A stretch of 7,039 nt of DNA from the NCBI GenBank assembly GCA_002346435.1, contig DDZT01000038.1:1-7039 (forward strand). Direction: 5' to 3'. Positions within the stretch are counted from its first letter, which is position 1. Each line of letters opens with the position of its first letter. The notes under the pieces are model-generated. The model searched no databases and was not told where the DNA came from. It was given only the letters and a program-made list of their open reading frames with translations. Both the position numbers and the translations under genes were made by a program. Of the stretch, positions 5,985 through 7,039 are shown one piece after another. Source of the DNA: Anaerolineales bacterium UBA3001 (lineage in GTDB: Bacteria > Chloroflexota > Anaerolineae > Anaerolineales > UBA11657).

Positions 5985-7039
5985 TTATTTATCCTTGTCC
6001 AACTTTAGAGTAAGAGTCTCATCACCTATTTTTTCGACTGCTCCTTCAACATCCTTATTACAAACCAATGACAACGCTAATGCTTCTCCCATGATGTAAT
6101 CACGGTGCTGTTCTATGGCGTCAACTAATTTGCTCGTTCCAGTATAAGTGATACTAATACGATCAGAAATGTCAAAGCCACTAGACTTTCGCAAGTCCTG
6201 TACTCTACGTACCACTTCCCGAGCTAATCCCTCTAAAACCAGTTCGTGTGTCAATTCTGTGACCAAACCTACTACAAGCCCACCATCTTCAGCAGTAGCA
6301 AAACCCTCTTTGGATTCAACACGTACTTCAACCTCTTCGGGCAAGATTTCTATTTTGTCCGATTCAACATCAATCACAATACTTTTACCATCAAGTAACC
6401 TATCTGCTACTATCGCAGTATCCACTTTATGAATTGCTTCCTTAATCTTGGGAAAACGACTCGCATATTTTTGTCCTAATTGCTTAGGTAATGGATGTAA
6501 CGTATAAACAACAGCCTCATCAGCAGAATCTAACCATCTTACCTGTTTGACGTTCAATTCATCTAAAATCAATCTTGAATATCTTTCAAGCAATTCTCCT
6601 TTCATATAACTTCCCGCCCAAAACACTACCTCTGCAAGTGGCTGTCGCACTTTCAACTGTGAGCTCTGACGTGCACTATGGCCTAGAGAAACAAGTTTCT
6701 GTACCAATCGCATTTCTCGATTAAGCTCTTCGTTAATCAAATCTGGATTGTGTTCTGGCCAATCAGCAAGATGAACGGATTCTGGTGCAAGAGCATCCTC
6801 TCCCGTTAAATTCCGATAAATGGCATCAGATATGAATGGCATAGAAGGAGCTAATATCTTACTTACAATAAGCAGACACTGATACAATGTTGCATATGCA
6901 GCATGCTTATCACTATCATCCTCAGTCTTCCAAAATCTACGGCGTGATAGACGCACGTACCAGTTAGATAATAAATCCACAAAACGCTCAATAGGCCTAG
7001 TAGCGCCGGTAGCATCGTAATTCTCTAGTGCATCAGTAA
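5985..7039 (-). CDS. ileS: Isoleucyl-tRNA synthetase, C-terminal part (5' end beyond right edge), type 2 form
   Basis: The frame is open through the right edge and gives the last 350 residues; the Rossmann core, editing domain and KMSKS lie outside the window. The enzyme charges tRNA-Ile with isoleucine in the cytosol. The visible part opens with ALENYDATGATRPIERF and the SNWYVRLSRRRFW motif (24-36) typical of IleRS at the start of the anticodon-binding helical domain. The C-terminus carries a DUF5915-like region (LVLEGLAREVVRRVQDLRK, about 272-290). No terminal zinc-binding CxxC pair is present; only two cysteines occur in the whole fragment. Those traits mark the eukaryote-like type 2 bacterial IleRS rather than the E. 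coli type 1. The first in-window ATG/GTG-like starts are internal. It heads the visible part of the operon with lspA. Confidence 0.95.
   Translation of the reverse strand, partial: TDALENYDATGATRPIERFVDLLSNWYVRLSRRRFWKTEDDSDKHAAYATLYQCLLIVSKILAPSMPFISDAIYRNLTGEDALAPESVHLADWPEHNPDLINEELNREMRLVQKLVSLGHSARQSSQLKVRQPLAEVVFWAGSYMKGELLERYSRLILDELNVKQVRWLDSADEAVVYTLHPLPKQLGQKYASRFPKIKEAIHKVDTAIVADRLLDGKSIVIDVESDKIEILPEEVEVRVESKEGFATAEDGGLVVGLVTELTHELVLEGLAREVVRRVQDLRKSSGFDISDRISITYTGTSKLVDAIEQHRDYIMGEALALSLVCNKDVEGAVEKIGDETLTLKLDKDK

Noticed and set aside
1..7039. CRISPR array, insertion sequence, integrase, toxin-antitoxin or phage genes
   Set aside because: No regularly spaced repeats, transposase motifs or terminal inverted repeats with target duplications were seen on either strand.

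Overview
The window reads as a stretch of an AT-rich bacterial chromosome (GC roughly 40% by eye), and every supported gene lies on the minus strand. A signal peptidase II gene, a sigma70/sigmaA-type promoter, Shine-Dalgarno sites and a bacterial tRNA-Asp place it firmly in Bacteria. The order ileS-lspA-rluD, a eukaryote-like (type 2) isoleucyl-tRNA synthetase and the low GC would fit a marine Chloroflexota lineage such as Dehalococcoidia/SAR202, but that placement is inference and not secure.

Right half (about 3210-7039): a compact housekeeping block transcribed leftwards. It holds the 3' end of ileS (cut by the right edge), lspA 4 bp downstream, rluD overlapping lspA by 8 bp, a low-specificity threonine aldolase gene 17 bp further on, and then tRNA-Asp(GTC). 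The protein genes are spaced like one operon. The tRNA has its own strong promoter (TTGACT-18 bp-TATACT with an extended -10) in the 65 bp after the aldolase gene. A clear intrinsic terminator at 3212-3253 closes the block.

Middle (about 2701-3211): about 500 bp without a convincing protein gene. The part next to the terminator (about 3000-3210) looks richer in GC than its surroundings and carries several inverted repeats that could fold as one RNA. The part nearer the transporter holds a possible eight-codon leader ORF with a very good Shine-Dalgarno, directly ahead of the transporter start.

Left half (1-2700): an MFS exporter of the EntS/MFS_3 type, then a 260-bp regulatory-looking gap, then a gene for a tandem ferritin-like protein whose second half matches the DUF455/COG2833 diiron family (its 3' end is off the left edge). 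The gap has a promoter candidate, a perfect tandem 10-bp repeat touching the -35, a 16-bp palindrome just after the expected start of transcription, and nested inverted repeats in the leader. The most promising uncharacterised material is this ferritin-like gene with its leader, the leader ORF ahead of the exporter, and the hairpin-rich 3000-3210 segment.
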